From Prorocentrum cordatum (taxonomy: Eukaryota; Sar; Dinophyceae; Prorocentrales; Prorocentraceae), in the NCBI GenBank assembly GCA_963575745.1, contig CAUYUJ010018627.1, positions 146,052 through 210,051 of the forward strand: 64,000 bases of DNA, written 5' to 3'. Below are positions 10,884-20,659 of this stretch, one piece after another (the stretch's first letter is position 1; each line of letters opens with the position of its first letter). The position numbers and the translations under genes are program-made. A model generated the notes under the pieces. The model saw only the letters and a program-made list of their open reading frames with translations, ran no database searches and was not told where the DNA came from.

Positions 10884-11044
10884 GGTGGTGGTGGTGGTGA
10901 TGATGATATGATGAGATGATGCGATGATGATGGTGATGGTGATGATGATGATGATGCTGATGTGATGATGATGATGATGATGATGATGAGATGATGATTG
11001 ATGATGATGATGGTTATGATGTGATGATTGAGATGATGATGTGA

Positions 11045-11091
<47 letters not shown>

Positions 11092-11130
11092 CCTTGAGAT
11101 GGTGCTGGTCGATGGTATGCGTGATGATGA

Positions 11131-11173
<43 letters not shown>

Positions 11174-11177
11174 GTGA
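10606..11177 (+). repeat. (GAT)n microsatellite with GCT/GGT variants
   Basis: About 570 bp of GAT units with interspersed GCTGAT and GGT runs. The Asp-rich and Met-rich frames across it are artefacts. Confidence 0.95.
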
Positions 11178-11662
11178 GGAGGAGGAGGAGGAGGAGGAGG
11201 AGGCGGAGGAGGAGGAGGAGGAGGAGGATGAGGAGGAGAGAGTGAGGACGGGAGAAGTCAGGGGGAGAGGAGGAGGAGGAGGAGGAGGAGGAGGAGGAGG
11301 AGGAGGAGGAGGAGGAGGAGGAGGAGGAGGAGGAGGAGGAGGAGGAGGAGGAGGAGGAGGAGGAGGAGGAGGAGGAGGAGAGGAGGAGGAGGAGGAGGAG
11401 GAGGAGGAGGAGGAGGAGGAGGAGGAGGGAGGAGGAGGAGGAGGAGTGAGGAGGAGGAGGAGGAGGAGGAGGAGGAGGAGGAGGAGGGGAGGAGGAGGAG
11501 AGGAGGAGGAGGAGGAGGCAGAGGAGGAGGAGGAGGAGTGGGGGAAAGAGGAGGAGGAATATCAGGAGGAGGAGGAGGAGGAAGAGGCGGAGGAGAAGAA
11601 GGAGGAGGAGGAGGAGGAGGAGGAGGAGGAGGAGGAGGAGGAGGAGGAGGAGGGGGGAAGAT
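11174..11662 (+). repeat. (GGA)n microsatellite
   Basis: Nearly 490 bp of GGA/GAG units with a few interruptions follow the GAT array directly. All long frames here (poly-Glu, poly-Gly, poly-Ser) are artefacts. Confidence 0.95.
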
Positions 11663-11729
11663 GCAGGAACGTAGGAGGGAACCACCGGACGATGCCAAGG
11701 AGGATGGGAAGTCGAGCTTTGGATACATG

Positions 11730-12360
11730 CTGCTGTGAGAGGTTCTTCGAGCTTTGGATACATGCTGCTGTGAGAGGTTCTTGGAGGATTCGGGAGGCTA
11801 TCTTAGGTGCTCGTTTGGGGTCCCCGTGGGGCCTCTGGGGGCGCTCTTGGAGCCTTTTTGGGGCTCGTTTGGGGGATCATGGGGCCCTCTTGGGGCTCAT
11901 TAGAGGTGCCTGGGAGGCCTCCTGGAGCAATCTCGGGGGGATCCTCCATGCAGCCCCCTCCCGCCCCCTCGGAGCCCAACCGTGCCGTCTTGAAGCCATC
12001 TTGGGCCGCTCTTGAGCGTTCTTGAGGCCGTCTTGGGGCCCTCTTGGGCTCCTCTTGGAGCTCTCCTGGGCCATCTTGGGGCCATCTGGAAGCCTCAAAG
12101 GCCCATCGGAAGCGAAGAGGCTGGAGGATTAAACACAATGAGTTTCCTCAGGTTGATGAAGGATTTTGGCCCCTCGGAGGATGTCTTGGAACGCTCGAAG
12201 GGCACTTGGAACTGTCTTGGGGCTGTCTTGGGGCGTCTTGGAGGCACGTCGGAGGCTATCTTGAGCCATCTTCCGCTATCTTGAGCGATCTTGGAGGCCA
12301 CCTTGGACTCTTTGAGGCCCTCTTAGAGCCATCTTGGGCCATCTTGGACGCTCGAATGTG
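11730..12360 (+). repeat. Degenerate CTTGGGGC/CTTGGAG repeat field
   Basis: Dozens of short words (CTTGGGGC, TCTTGGAGC, CATCTTGGG) recur at irregular spacing, with an exact 39-bp duplication (TTCGAGCTTTGGATACATGC...) at 11715 and 11747. The same word family appears at 19285-20060 and in both long copies of the intron-resident repeat (49349-49795, 56668-57105), so these are probably parts of one family. Confidence 0.65.
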
Positions 12361-12408
12361 TCGCGCCCCCCCACCCTCCCAGGCCTAGGGGAGGGGGTAG
12401 GGGGAAAG

Positions 12409-13490
12409 GTCAAGAGTCCCCCTCCCCGCCCGCAAGCCGTCTCGCTCACTCCCACTCGCCCTCCCAACACATACGTAGCACCCGAGTCTGGCCCGAGCCG
12501 CAGCATATTCAGCAGTCGTCTTTGGATGGGCAGCTACTGGGGGCGCATCCGCCGCCGCCGCCGCCGCAGCCCGCCGCCGCCGCTATCCGCCGCCGCCGCC
12601 GCCGCCGCGCCGCCCGCCGCCGCCGCCGCCGCCGCCGCCGCCCCGCCGCCGCCGCCCCCGCCTCCGCCACCGCCGCAGCCGCCGCAGCCGCTGCCCCCCG
12701 CCGCAGCCGCCGCAGCCGCCGCCGCCGCCGCCAAGTGTACTCTGTATTGTTTTGACAGGGATGGTGGGGGGGATGCCGCATCGGTTTCGCTGCGATGCTC
12801 CGAATTTGGTGGCAGAGTGTGTGTTTGTATGGTTGTTTACAAAGGGATGGTGGGCAGAGTGTGGTTTGTATTGTTTTTGTGCAAGGGTGGTGGGGGGGGG
12901 CCTGCATGGACGTGGGTTGGCTCCCAGTCGCCTGGGGGAGGGGGTGTACATTAATAGGGAACAATGATCAAGACCCCCTCCCCGCCCGCAAGCCGTTTCG
13001 CTCGAACCGCAGCATATTCAGCAGTCGTCTTTGGATGGGCAGCTACTGGGGGCGCATCCGCCGCCGCCGCAGCCCCCCGCCTGTCCGCCGCCGCCCGCCG
13101 CGCCGCCGCGCCGCCGCGCCGCCGCGCCGCCGCCGCCCCGCCGGCCGCCCCGCTGCCGACCGAATCGCCGCCGCCGCATCCGCTGCCGCCGCAGCCGCAG
13201 CCGCTGCCGCCCCGTTGCCGCCGCCGCCGTCGCCGCCGCCGCCGTCGCCGCCGCCGCCGCCGCCGCCGCCCTCGCCGCCGCAGCCCCCGCTTCCGCCACC
13301 GCCGCAGCCGCCGCAGCCGCTGCCCCCCGCCGCAGCCGCCGCAGCTGCCGCCGCCGCCGCCGCCGCCAAGTGTACTCTGTATTGTTTTTTGACGGATGAT
13401 GGGGGGGAGGCCGCCTCGGTTTCGCTGCGATGCTCCGATTTTGGAGTCAGAGTGTGTGTTTGTTACCTAAACAGCTTTTGCTGGTAGGTT
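12409..13490 (+). repeat. Tandem 558-bp repeat with internal (CCG)n, copies A and B
   Basis: Copy A (12409-12966) starts TCAAGAGTCCCCCTCC and contains AGTCGTCTTTGGATGGGCAG, a long (CCG)n run, CCAAGTGTACTCTGTATTGT and a tail ending GTACATTAATAGGGAACAAT. Copy B (12967-13490) follows directly but lacks the tail. The Ala/Arg/Pro/Gly frames are artefacts of (CCG)n. Confidence 0.85.
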
Positions 13491-13628
13491 TCTAGTGGGA
13501 TCAAAAGACAACATCTTGACGCCCCAGAGGGGGTCTGGGCGGGATCCGGACAAGGAACCAGACAAAAGTGCAGCCACAGGAACTTCCAGGAATCATGACG
13601 ACTTCGTAGGAATCCTTAGGAATCCATT

Positions 13629-14090
13629 CCCAGAACACCATTCCCAGGCCACATTTTGAATGCCCAGAGCCAACTGTAGGCCACTTCGTGTTCTTCGTGT
13701 TCCCAGAACACCATTCCCAGGCCACATCTTGAATGCCCAGAGCCAACTGTAGGCCACTTCGTGTTCTTCGTCTTCCCAGAACACCATTCCCAGGTCACAT
13801 TTTGAATGCCCAGAGCCAACTGTAGGCCACTTCGTGTTCTTCGTCTTCCAACAACACCATTCCCAGGTCACATTTTGAATTCCCGGAGCCAACTGTAGGC
13901 CACTTCACACAATTCCCAGGCCACATTTTGAATGCCCGGAGCCAACTGTAGGCCCGACTGTAGGCCACTTCGTGTTCTTCATGTTCCCAGAACACTATTC
14001 CTGTACCATATTTCCCGGAGCCAACTGTGGGCCACTTCGTGTTTTTCGTGTTCCCAGAACACCAGTCCTGTGCTATATTTTGAATGCCCG
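13629..14090 (+). repeat. 73-bp tandem repeat, about six copies
   Basis: The unit begins CCCAGAACACCATTCCCAGG and contains GCCAACTGTAGGCCACTTCG. Copies start at 13629, 13702, 13775 and 13848, and later ones are shortened or diverged (to about 14090). The unit is not a multiple of three and has no spacers, so it is neither coding nor CRISPR. Confidence 0.9.
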
Positions 14091-14094
14091 AGCT

Positions 14095-15442
14095 GAGGCA
14101 GGCTGAGGCCGAGGCAGGCTGATGCCGAGGCAGGCTGAGGCTGAGGCTGACGCAGGCTGAGGCCGAGGCAGGCTGAAGTTGAGGCTGAGGCAGGCTGAGG
14201 TTGAGGCAGGCTGAGGCTGAGGCTGACGCAGGCTGAGGCCGAGGCAGGCTGAAGTTGAGGCTGAGGCAGGCTGAGGCTGAGGCAGGCTGAGACTGAGGCT
14301 GAGGTAGGCTGAGGCTGAGGCTCAGGCTGATGCAGGCTGAGGCTGAGAGGCTGACGCTGAGGCTGAGGCAGGCTGAGGCTGAGGCTGAGGCCGAGGCAGG
14401 CTGAGGCTGACGCTGAGGCAAGCCGAGACAGGCTGAGGCTGAGGCTGAAGCTGAGGCAGGCTGAGGCTGAGGCTGAGGCTGTGGCTGAGGCTGAGGCAGG
14501 CTGAGGCTGAGGCAGGCTGAGGCTGAGGCTGAGGCCGAGGCTGAGGCTGAGGCAGGCTGAGGCTGAGGCTGAGGCAGGCTGAGGCTGAGGCTGAGGCTGA
14601 GGCCGAGGCAGGCTGAGGCTGAGGCCGAGGCCAGCCGAGGCAGGCTGAGGCTGAGGCTGAGGCTGAGGCTGAGGCTGATGCAGGCTGAGGCTGAGACATG
14701 CTGAGGCTGAGGCTGAGGCAGGCTGAGGCTGAGGCAGGCTGAGGCTTAGGCCGAGGCAGGCTCAGGAGGCTGAGGCAGGCTGAGGCCGAGGCAGGCTGAG
14801 ACCGAGGCTGAGGCAGGCTGAGGCTGAGGCTGAGGCTGATGCAGGCTGAGGCTGAGAGGCTGACGCTGAGGCTGAGGCAGGCTGAGGCTGAGGCAGAGGC
14901 TGAGGCTGAGGCTGATGCAGGCTGAGGCAGGCTGAGGCTGAGACTGAGGCTGAGGCAGGATGAGGCTGAGGCTGAGGCTGATGCAGGCTGAGGCTGAGAG
15001 GCTGACGCTGAGGCTGAGGCAGGCTGAGGCCGAGGCTGAGGCCGAGGCAGGTTGAGGCTGAGGCTGAGGCAAGCCAAGGCAGGCTGAGGCTGAGGCTGAG
15101 GCTGAGGCAGGCTGAGGCTGAGGCTGAGGCCGAGGCTGAGGCTGAGGCTGAGGCTGAGGCTGAGGCTGAGGCTGAGGCTGAGGCTGAGGCAAGCTGCGGC
15201 TGAGGCAAGCTGAGGCTGAGGCTGATGCAGGCTGAGGCTGAGGCTGAGGCTGAGGCTGAGGCCGAGGCAGGCTGAGGCTGAGGCTGACGCCGAGGCAGGC
15301 TGTGGCTGAAGCCGAGGCAAGCCGAGGCAGGCTGAGGCTGAGGCTGAGGCTGATGCTGAGGCAGGCTGAGGCTGAGACAGGCTGAGGCTGAGGCTGAGGC
15401 AGGCTGAGGCTGAGGCAGGCTGAGGCTGAGGCCGAGGCAGGC
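14095..15442 (+). repeat. (GAGGCT)n minisatellite with GAGGCAGGCT variants
   Basis: About 1.35 kb of six-base GAGGCT units interspersed with GAGGCAG and GAGGCC variants give a higher-order alternation of about 25 bp. The Ala/Ser/Leu/Gln-rich minus-strand frames come from this periodicity. Confidence 0.95.
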
Positions 15443-15622
15443 GAATCCTTCGGAATCCTTATGATTCCCTAGGAATCCTTAGGAATCCCTAGGAATCAGG
15501 ATTCCTAAGGATTCCCAAGGATTCCTAAGGTTTCCTAAGGATTCCTATGGGTTACTAAGGATGCCTAAGGATGCCTTAGGAATTCCTAGGAATCCTGTGG
15601 ATTCCATTGGATCCTAAGGCCG
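15443..15622. repeat. GGAATCC/CCTAAGGA short-word repeat
   Basis: Palindrome-prone words (AATCCTTAGGAATCC, CCTAGGAATCC, AAGGATTCCTAAGG) are reiterated in both orientations. A similar but longer field of GAATCC words occurs at 62450-63230. Confidence 0.7.
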
Positions 15623-15769
15623 TTGCCACTGCGACTGTCATTGCGAATGCGATTGCGACTGCGAGAACAGCAGAATTCTACAACTGGATTCTCACCTGCA
15701 TCTTAAAGGGGAATCCTTCCAGATATGCTTATACACATCGCTGTTAGGTTGCTTTGCCGGGATACTATT

Positions 15770-16540
15770 GTTTTTTACAAAGGGATGGTGGGGCAGAGTG
15801 TGTTTTGTATTGTTTTTTGTGCAAGGGGTGGTGGGGGGGGAGGGCCCGCATGGATTTGGGTTGGCTCACAGTCGCCTGGGGGAAGGGGTGTACATTAATA
15901 GGGAACAATGATCAAGACTCCCTCCCCGCCCGCACGCCGTCTCGCTCACCCCCACCCGCCCTCCCAACACATGCGTAGCACCCGAGCCTGGCCCGAACCG
16001 CAGCATATTCAGCAGTCGTCTTTGGATGGGCAGCTACTGGGGGCGAATCCGCCGCCGCCGCCGCCGCCGCTGTCCGCCGCTGTTCGCCGCCGCCGCCGCC
16101 GCCGCCGCCGCCCCCGCTGCCGAATCGCCGCCGCCGCAGCCGCTGCCGCCGCAGCCGCTGCCGCCACCGCTGCCGCCGCCGCCGCCACCGCCGCCGCCGC
16201 CGCCAAGTATACTCGGTATTGTTTTTTGACGGGGATGGTGGGGGGAGGCCGCATCGGGTTCGCTGCGCATGCTCCGGATTTGGAGGCAGTGTGTGTGGGT
16301 GTGTGTATTTGTATTGTTTTTGTACAAGGGATGGTGGGGGGTGCCCGCAGTGTTCCTGGTTGGCTCCCAGTCGCCTGGGGGAAGGGGTGTATATTAATAG
16401 GGAGCAGTGATCAAAACACACCCTAGATAGCAAACAGTCTAGCTCACTCCCACCCGCCCTCCCAAGACATAACGAACACCCGAGCACCAGCATGTTCAGC
16501 GCTCGTCTTTGGATGGGCAGCTATTGGGAACCAATACCGA
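15770..16540 (+). repeat. Further copies (C and partial D) of the (CCG)n-bearing repeat
   Basis: A tail-only piece (15770-15908) is followed by copy C (15909-16414) with its own (CCG)n, and by the head of copy D (16415-16540: CTCGTCTTTGGATGGGCAGC). A diverged tail appears again at 17090-17310. The family therefore spans 12.4-17.3 kb, broken by the 73-bp and GAGGCT arrays. Confidence 0.8.
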
Positions 16541-16554
16541 TCCCATGTGCGCGA

Positions 16555-16790
16555 CGCTGGGGCCCAAACGTACCAGGCACGTCTGGTGCACCAGATGCGC
16601 CACGTGCTCCACGGAGGTGCGCCACGCGTGCCAAGCACACCTGGGGCCCAAGCGTACCGGGCACGCCTGGTGTGGTATATGCGCCACGTGCTCCGCGTGC
16701 GCCAGGTGTGCCGCACACTTCAGCCGCGCCAGGTGCGCCACGTTCGGGGCACGTGCAGAGTGTGTCAGGTGCGCCTGCGCATGTGACAGC
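16555..16790 (+). repeat. GCGCCACGTGCTCC direct repeat, about 110 bp
   Basis: GGCCCAA(A/G)CGTACC(A/G)GGCACG(T/C)CTGGTG followed by ATGCGCCACGTGCTCC occurs at 16560-16616 and again at 16650-16695, with related GCGCCA words onward. One frame reads like Gly-x-Pro-rich collagen, which I judge accidental. Confidence 0.55.
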
Positions 16791-17329
16791 ACACGTCGGG
16801 AAACATGTCGACCCCCACCATCCTTGTCGAAAGCCAATGCCCATCATTGTGTCAGGTGGGCCTGCGCACAGCAGGCCATACGCCACCACCCGGGCCGTCC
16901 CTGTCGAAAACCACTTGCCAGTGATCGTGCATGATCCAAATTTAGCTGCGATGCGAACGTTGTATTGTTTTTGTTGGGGGTGGTAGCCTTGCGCGCAGCA
17001 GGCAATATGCTGACACCCCCGCTGTCCCTGTCAAATACATTACAAACTGCTCGCGGGCTTTACGAATATGACTCAAGACTTTGTCCCAAAGTATACCTTG
17101 CATTAGTTTTTGAAAGGGATGGAAGGGGGGCCAGGCCGCATCGGGTTGGCCGCGCATGCTTGACATGTGGAGTCAGAATGTGTGTTGTATGGATTTTTCC
17201 ACAGGGATGATGGTGTGTGTGTGTGGGCATGGGGTCCTCATGATTCCTGGTTGGCTGCCAGTCGCCTTGGGGAGAAGGTGTATACTAATAGGGAACAGTG
17301 ATGAACCCTTCCCCCGAGCATGGGCAGTA

Positions 17330-17575
17330 ATGATTTTGCCAGAGAGAGAGAGAGGACACAAATCGCTAAACCACCTGCGCCCAGAGGGCCAGTAGTATTC
17401 AGGTACAAAAAACATTTTCGTCAAGACCATCTTGAACGCTCCAACGACCCGCCCCCCCCCTCCAGGTCCAGGGTGAGAGAGAGGGTAGGGGGAGGGTCAA
17501 ACCCCTCCCCGAAGGGGAAGGTGGTTGTTGGACGAGGAAACGCTCTAAACCACTCACGCCCTAAAGGTCTGTCGG
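17330..17575 (-). repeat. Fragment of the intron-resident repeat family
   Basis: The words CTAAACCACCTGCGCCCAGA, CCTCCAGGTCCAGGGTGAGA, TCAAACCCCTCCCC and GAAACGCTCTAAACCACTCA match, in reverse complement, the end regions of the repeats at 49349-49795 and 56668-57105. The copy is rearranged and incomplete. Confidence 0.6.
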
Positions 17576-17866
17576 GACATGTGGTGACGGTGACCTCGGT
17601 GGTGGTGGTGATGCTGAGAGTGATGGCCACGTTTTGAAAAGGTACCGCCCTCGGCCCGTGGATTTCGTGCAAACTTTTCAACCGCGTGTGCGTGGCGCTC
17701 AGGCGAGAGCTACATTTTGAAAACGGCCCACCATCCATCCATGAAGCTGTTTTACACTTTGAGCTCAAGGATCACTAAATGGTCAGCAAGTCTCAGACAA
17801 AACGCCCGGCCCGCCCTACCGACACGTCTAGGGGTGCAACGGGTAAGAGTTATAAATGAGGAGAAG

Positions 17867-17931
17867 GGATGGAGGAGGAGGAGGAGAAGGAGGAGGAGGG
17901 TTGTGGTTGTGGTGGTGATGATGAGGATGAG

Positions 17932-17978
<47 letters not shown>

Positions 17979-17998
17979 GGATGATGATCACGATGAGG

Positions 17999-18084
<86 letters not shown>

Positions 18085-18100
18085 CATGACCAATGTGATG
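17867..18100 (+). repeat. (GGA), (GAT) and (GCT) microsatellite cluster
   Basis: Successive GGA, GAT, GCT and GAT runs lie inside the 8.5-kb ClpC intron. Confidence 0.9.
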
Positions 18101-18296
18101 ATGAGTGAGATGGTGGTGGTGATGATGTTGGAACTGCTAACAACGATGTTCAGGATAAACCGACCGCCTGACTCTGCGCATAGTTCGAATGTCAAGAAAA
18201 TAGCAAACACAACAATAATACTAGTACTAATCATATGGTTAATACTCATGATCTTAATCTTGATAATCGTAAGGAGAATCATCACATGCAAGGGCA

Positions 18297-18476
18297 CAAA
18301 CATAAGCTTTGGGCGGTCCGCGCGGATTCCTTGGATCTGCGCAGGACCCTTTTGGCGGCGCCTCCAGCGCCGCCCTGGGCGCGTTCCGCGCGCAAGGGGC
18401 AGGGGCCAGTGTCGATCCAAGAAATTTGTGCGGACCTCCGGGAAATCGTGTTCGTGCAGTTCTTTGTTCCTCTACT
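18297..18476. mobile_element. Probable TIR element ending about 15 bp before a ClpC exon
   Basis: GCGGTCCGCGCGGATTCCTT at about 18313 is matched by an imperfect inverted copy at about 18408-18442 (GTCGATCCAAGAAATTTGTG then CGGACCTCC). A relative at about 43790-43905 carries GCCCGCGCGGATTTCTTAGA and GCAATCCGCGCGGAGCG. The element ends in TTTGTTCCTCTACTAG just before the exon at 18492. No coding capacity. Confidence 0.5.
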
Positions 18477-18491
18477 AGTCGGCCGCAGCAG

Positions 18492-18587
18492 GTGTCCACC
18501 GACGAGGGTGCCCGCCTGGTCCAGCTGGAGGATACCCTCCACGGCCGGGTCATTGGCCAGGCGGAGGCCGTCACCGCGGTGTCCAAG
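18492..18587 (+). CDS. clpC: ClpC chaperone, exon 2 of 5 seen (32 codons)
   Basis: The exon encodes VSTDEGARLVQLEDTLHGRV then IGQAEAVTAVSK. This is the start of the second AAA+ module of ClpC, where the L-x-x-T/L-H-x-RVIGQ-x-EAV signature packs against the nucleotide. The acceptor is GCAG at 18488-18491. The donor is GC (CCAAG|GCGCCC at 18588) with the same six intron bases as the previous exon. Phase 0 on both sides keeps the frame. It lies 8.5 kb downstream of exon 1 and follows directly after a short TIR element. The reading VEKVSTDE across the junction favours ClpC over ClpB. Confidence 0.93.
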
Positions 18588-18854
18588 GCGCCCCACCAGC
18601 GCCCTCGTTCCGCCTCCTCTTTTCGGGGGTGTCCAAGGTGGGGGTGATGTTGAGGGCCTCGTCCTGGGAGGTTTGAAGTTCTCGGCTTGCTCGTTTTCGC
18701 AGGCTCCCTGTGGTTTCCCAGCCTCGGGATGCTTGTCAGCAGTTGTGCCTCGCCGAGCGCTTCCTGGGGGTGCCCGGATCGCCCCAACGGGCGCCAGAGG
18801 CACGAGCCGTGACCCGCAAGCCACCAGGAGTCGAAGAGGGGGGTGACGACTAGG

Positions 18855-18865
18855 GGTGTGTGTGT

Positions 18866-18906
<41 letters not shown>

Positions 18907-18970
18907 TGTGTGTGTGTGTGTGTGCGTACGTGTGTGTGAGTGCGTGCGTGCGTGCGTGCGTGCGTGTGTG

Positions 18971-19001
<31 letters not shown>

Positions 19002-19050
19002 CTGTCTGTGTGTGTGTGTGTGTGTGTGTGCGTGCGTGTGTGTGTGCATG
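18855..19050 (+). repeat. (GT)n microsatellite with GCGT variants
   Basis: Nearly 200 bp of GT repeats lie in the intron between the second and third ClpC exons seen. His/Thr-rich and Cys/Val-rich frames here are artefacts. Confidence 0.95.
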
Positions 19051-19284
19051 TATGTGGATGTCATGGCCTGGGCCATGCAATCTCCCAGATATCATGGCCT
19101 CCTTTTCTTCTTGCAGTACGTTCCCTGGCCCCATCGACCGTGCACATGCCTCGGGCCATATGCGCTAGCCCCCCCCCCCTCTTCCTGGCCCCCCTCCATG
19201 GCGCGCACCGGACAGTCATTATAGGCATCCCATTGGGGTTCGACTGCATGGGTGTCGGGGGCGCCGCATCGCCGGTGCATCGGT

Positions 19285-20060
19285 GATGGTCATCTTGGGC
19301 TGTCTTGGAGACATCTTGTGCCATCTTGGGCTCTCGTGGGGCCATCTTCGACCTGGGGGGACCGCCTCGGAGGCTGACCTGGGCCCTGTGATGAAACTTG
19401 CAGGCAGCTTCTCTTGACTTTCCAGTCTTTCCGTTCGGCACGAGTGGCCGGCGGGGTGTAAAACAGGGCTAGGATCGGGATAACTCGCTCCAGAGCGTTG
19501 AGGAGCGCTCTCAGAGCGTTCCGGAACGCTCTGGAGCGGCCGCGGCGCCCAATACATCCTCCAAACCCGCCGCTTCTCAGAGATTTCGATTTATCCCGAT
19601 CCGATTTTGTCCCGATCTTCGCGTCGTTTTAGGGTGAGTCTAGAACTTGTTGGGAATTTATCGGAAGGGCCCTGTGGATCAGCTAAGCCTCAGCACGCCG
19701 TGCACCCTCTCTGCAAGCAGAAGGCGTGGCGGTTCTGGTGCTCGGGTGGTAGGCTATACTGACCTCTTGTGATGCCTGTTGGGATCTCTGGCGGGGCAGG
19801 TTTCTCGGAGTTCTCTTGCAGGCAGTCTCGGCGTGTCCTGTGGCCTCTCGGTGGCCTCTTGGGGGCCGCCTGCAGCCTCCTTGGGGTCTCTGAGGGGACT
19901 CCTTCCGCTTCTTGGTTGGGGGCCTCTTGGGTGCTGGCGGTCTTCGGGGTTGGCCTTTAGGGGGAGGGCCCTCGCTCTTTGGCCGCCTTGGGGGCCTCCT
20001 GGGGCGTCTTGGGGCTTCCTCGGGCCCCGTTCAGCCGGCCTTTTGGGTCCTGCAGTGGGG
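19285..20060 (+). repeat. Degenerate CTTGGGGCCTC repeat field
   Basis: Words such as CATCTTGGG, GTCTTGGAG, CTCTTGGGGGCC and CTTGGGGTCTC recur irregularly, as at 11730-12360. No gene is seen. The Gly/Leu/Trp frames reflect this composition. Confidence 0.55.
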
Positions 20061-20373
20061 GCCCATGCCAAGAAGCACCCTGCGTGCCTCCAGGGTGCCC
20101 TGCGTTTTTTTGGGTTTCGATGGCTTTGCTATGGAACGCGTGACGTTCCTTCCCATTCCAAGCGTCAATGGACGTCCTGGGGTCTCAGGGGTGGGTTTCT
20201 TGAGGAAGGTTTCCAGTGGTCGGGCCTTCGAGGTTACCGCACGGTGTGCCATCGCACCGTTTTGGGGACCCTCCAGACGTCCCAGGAGCCACCAAGAGGG
20301 TTTACGACGAGCGGACGTGCCCGGATGCGTTCTTCTTCCTGCCTCTTCCCCCGCATCAGCGGTGGGACGCAGG

Positions 20374-20517
20374 AGGAGGAGGAGTAGGAGGAGCAGGAGG
20401 AGGAGGGGGAGGAGGAGGAGGAGGAGGGGAAGGAGAGGGGGAGGGGGAGGAGGAGGAGGAGGAGGAGGAGGAGGAGGAGGAGGAGGAGGAGGAGGAGGCA
20501 GACGGAGCAGGCAGGAG
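20374..20517 (+). repeat. (GGA)n microsatellite
   Basis: A GGA array sits 67 bp upstream of the third ClpC exon. Confidence 0.9.
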
Positions 20518-20583
20518 GAGGAGGAGCCGCCCACCGCCCGCCAGACAACGCCGCGCCTCCCCGCCCCAGCCCCGCGGCCGCAG

Positions 20584-20659
20584 GCCGTGCGCAGAGCGCG
20601 CGCGGGCCTGAAGAACCCGAACCGGCCCATCGCCTCGTTCATCTTCTGTGGCCCGACAG
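20584..20659 (+). CDS. clpC: ClpC chaperone, exon 3 of 5 seen (25 codons plus 1 base)
   Basis: The exon encodes AVRRARAGLKNPNRPIASFI then FCGPTG. This is the highly conserved run leading to Walker A of the second AAA+ module in ClpC proteins; RRARxGLKNPNRPIASFIF is nearly diagnostic of ClpC. The acceptor is CCGCAG (AG at 20582-20583). The donor is GC (GACAG|GCGCGC at 20660). It ends in phase 1, and the split glycine codon G|GC is completed exactly by the next exon to give GPTGVGKTEL. It lies 2.0 kb from the previous exon. Confidence 0.95.

Noticed and set aside
10332-11763. Long Asp-, Met-, Glu-, Gly-, Ser- and Leu-rich frames on both strands
   Set aside because: They are translations of (GAT)n and (GGA)n microsatellites, with no non-repetitive domain.
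12334-13487. Ala/Pro/Arg-rich and Gly-rich frames up to 230 codons
   Set aside because: They are read from (CCG)n inside a tandem repeat, and the frame is not conserved between copies.
13629-14090. Regularly spaced repeats resembling a CRISPR array
   Set aside because: The 73-bp units are directly adjacent with no unique spacers, and the genome is eukaryotic.
13795-15320. 332-codon and 208-codon minus-strand Ala/Ser/Leu/Gln frames
   Set aside because: Produced by the six-base GAGGCT minisatellite, whose period is a multiple of three.
16492-16986. A collagen-like Gly-x-Pro frame
   Set aside because: It arises from the GCGCCACGTG direct repeat, with no Gly every third residue beyond short stretches.
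18282-19286. His/Thr-rich and Cys/Val-rich frames
   Set aside because: Artefacts of the GT microsatellite at 18855-19050.
20031-20642. 203-codon minus-strand frame over the third ClpC exon
   Set aside because: Antisense of the ClpC exon and a GGA microsatellite, with no independent domain.
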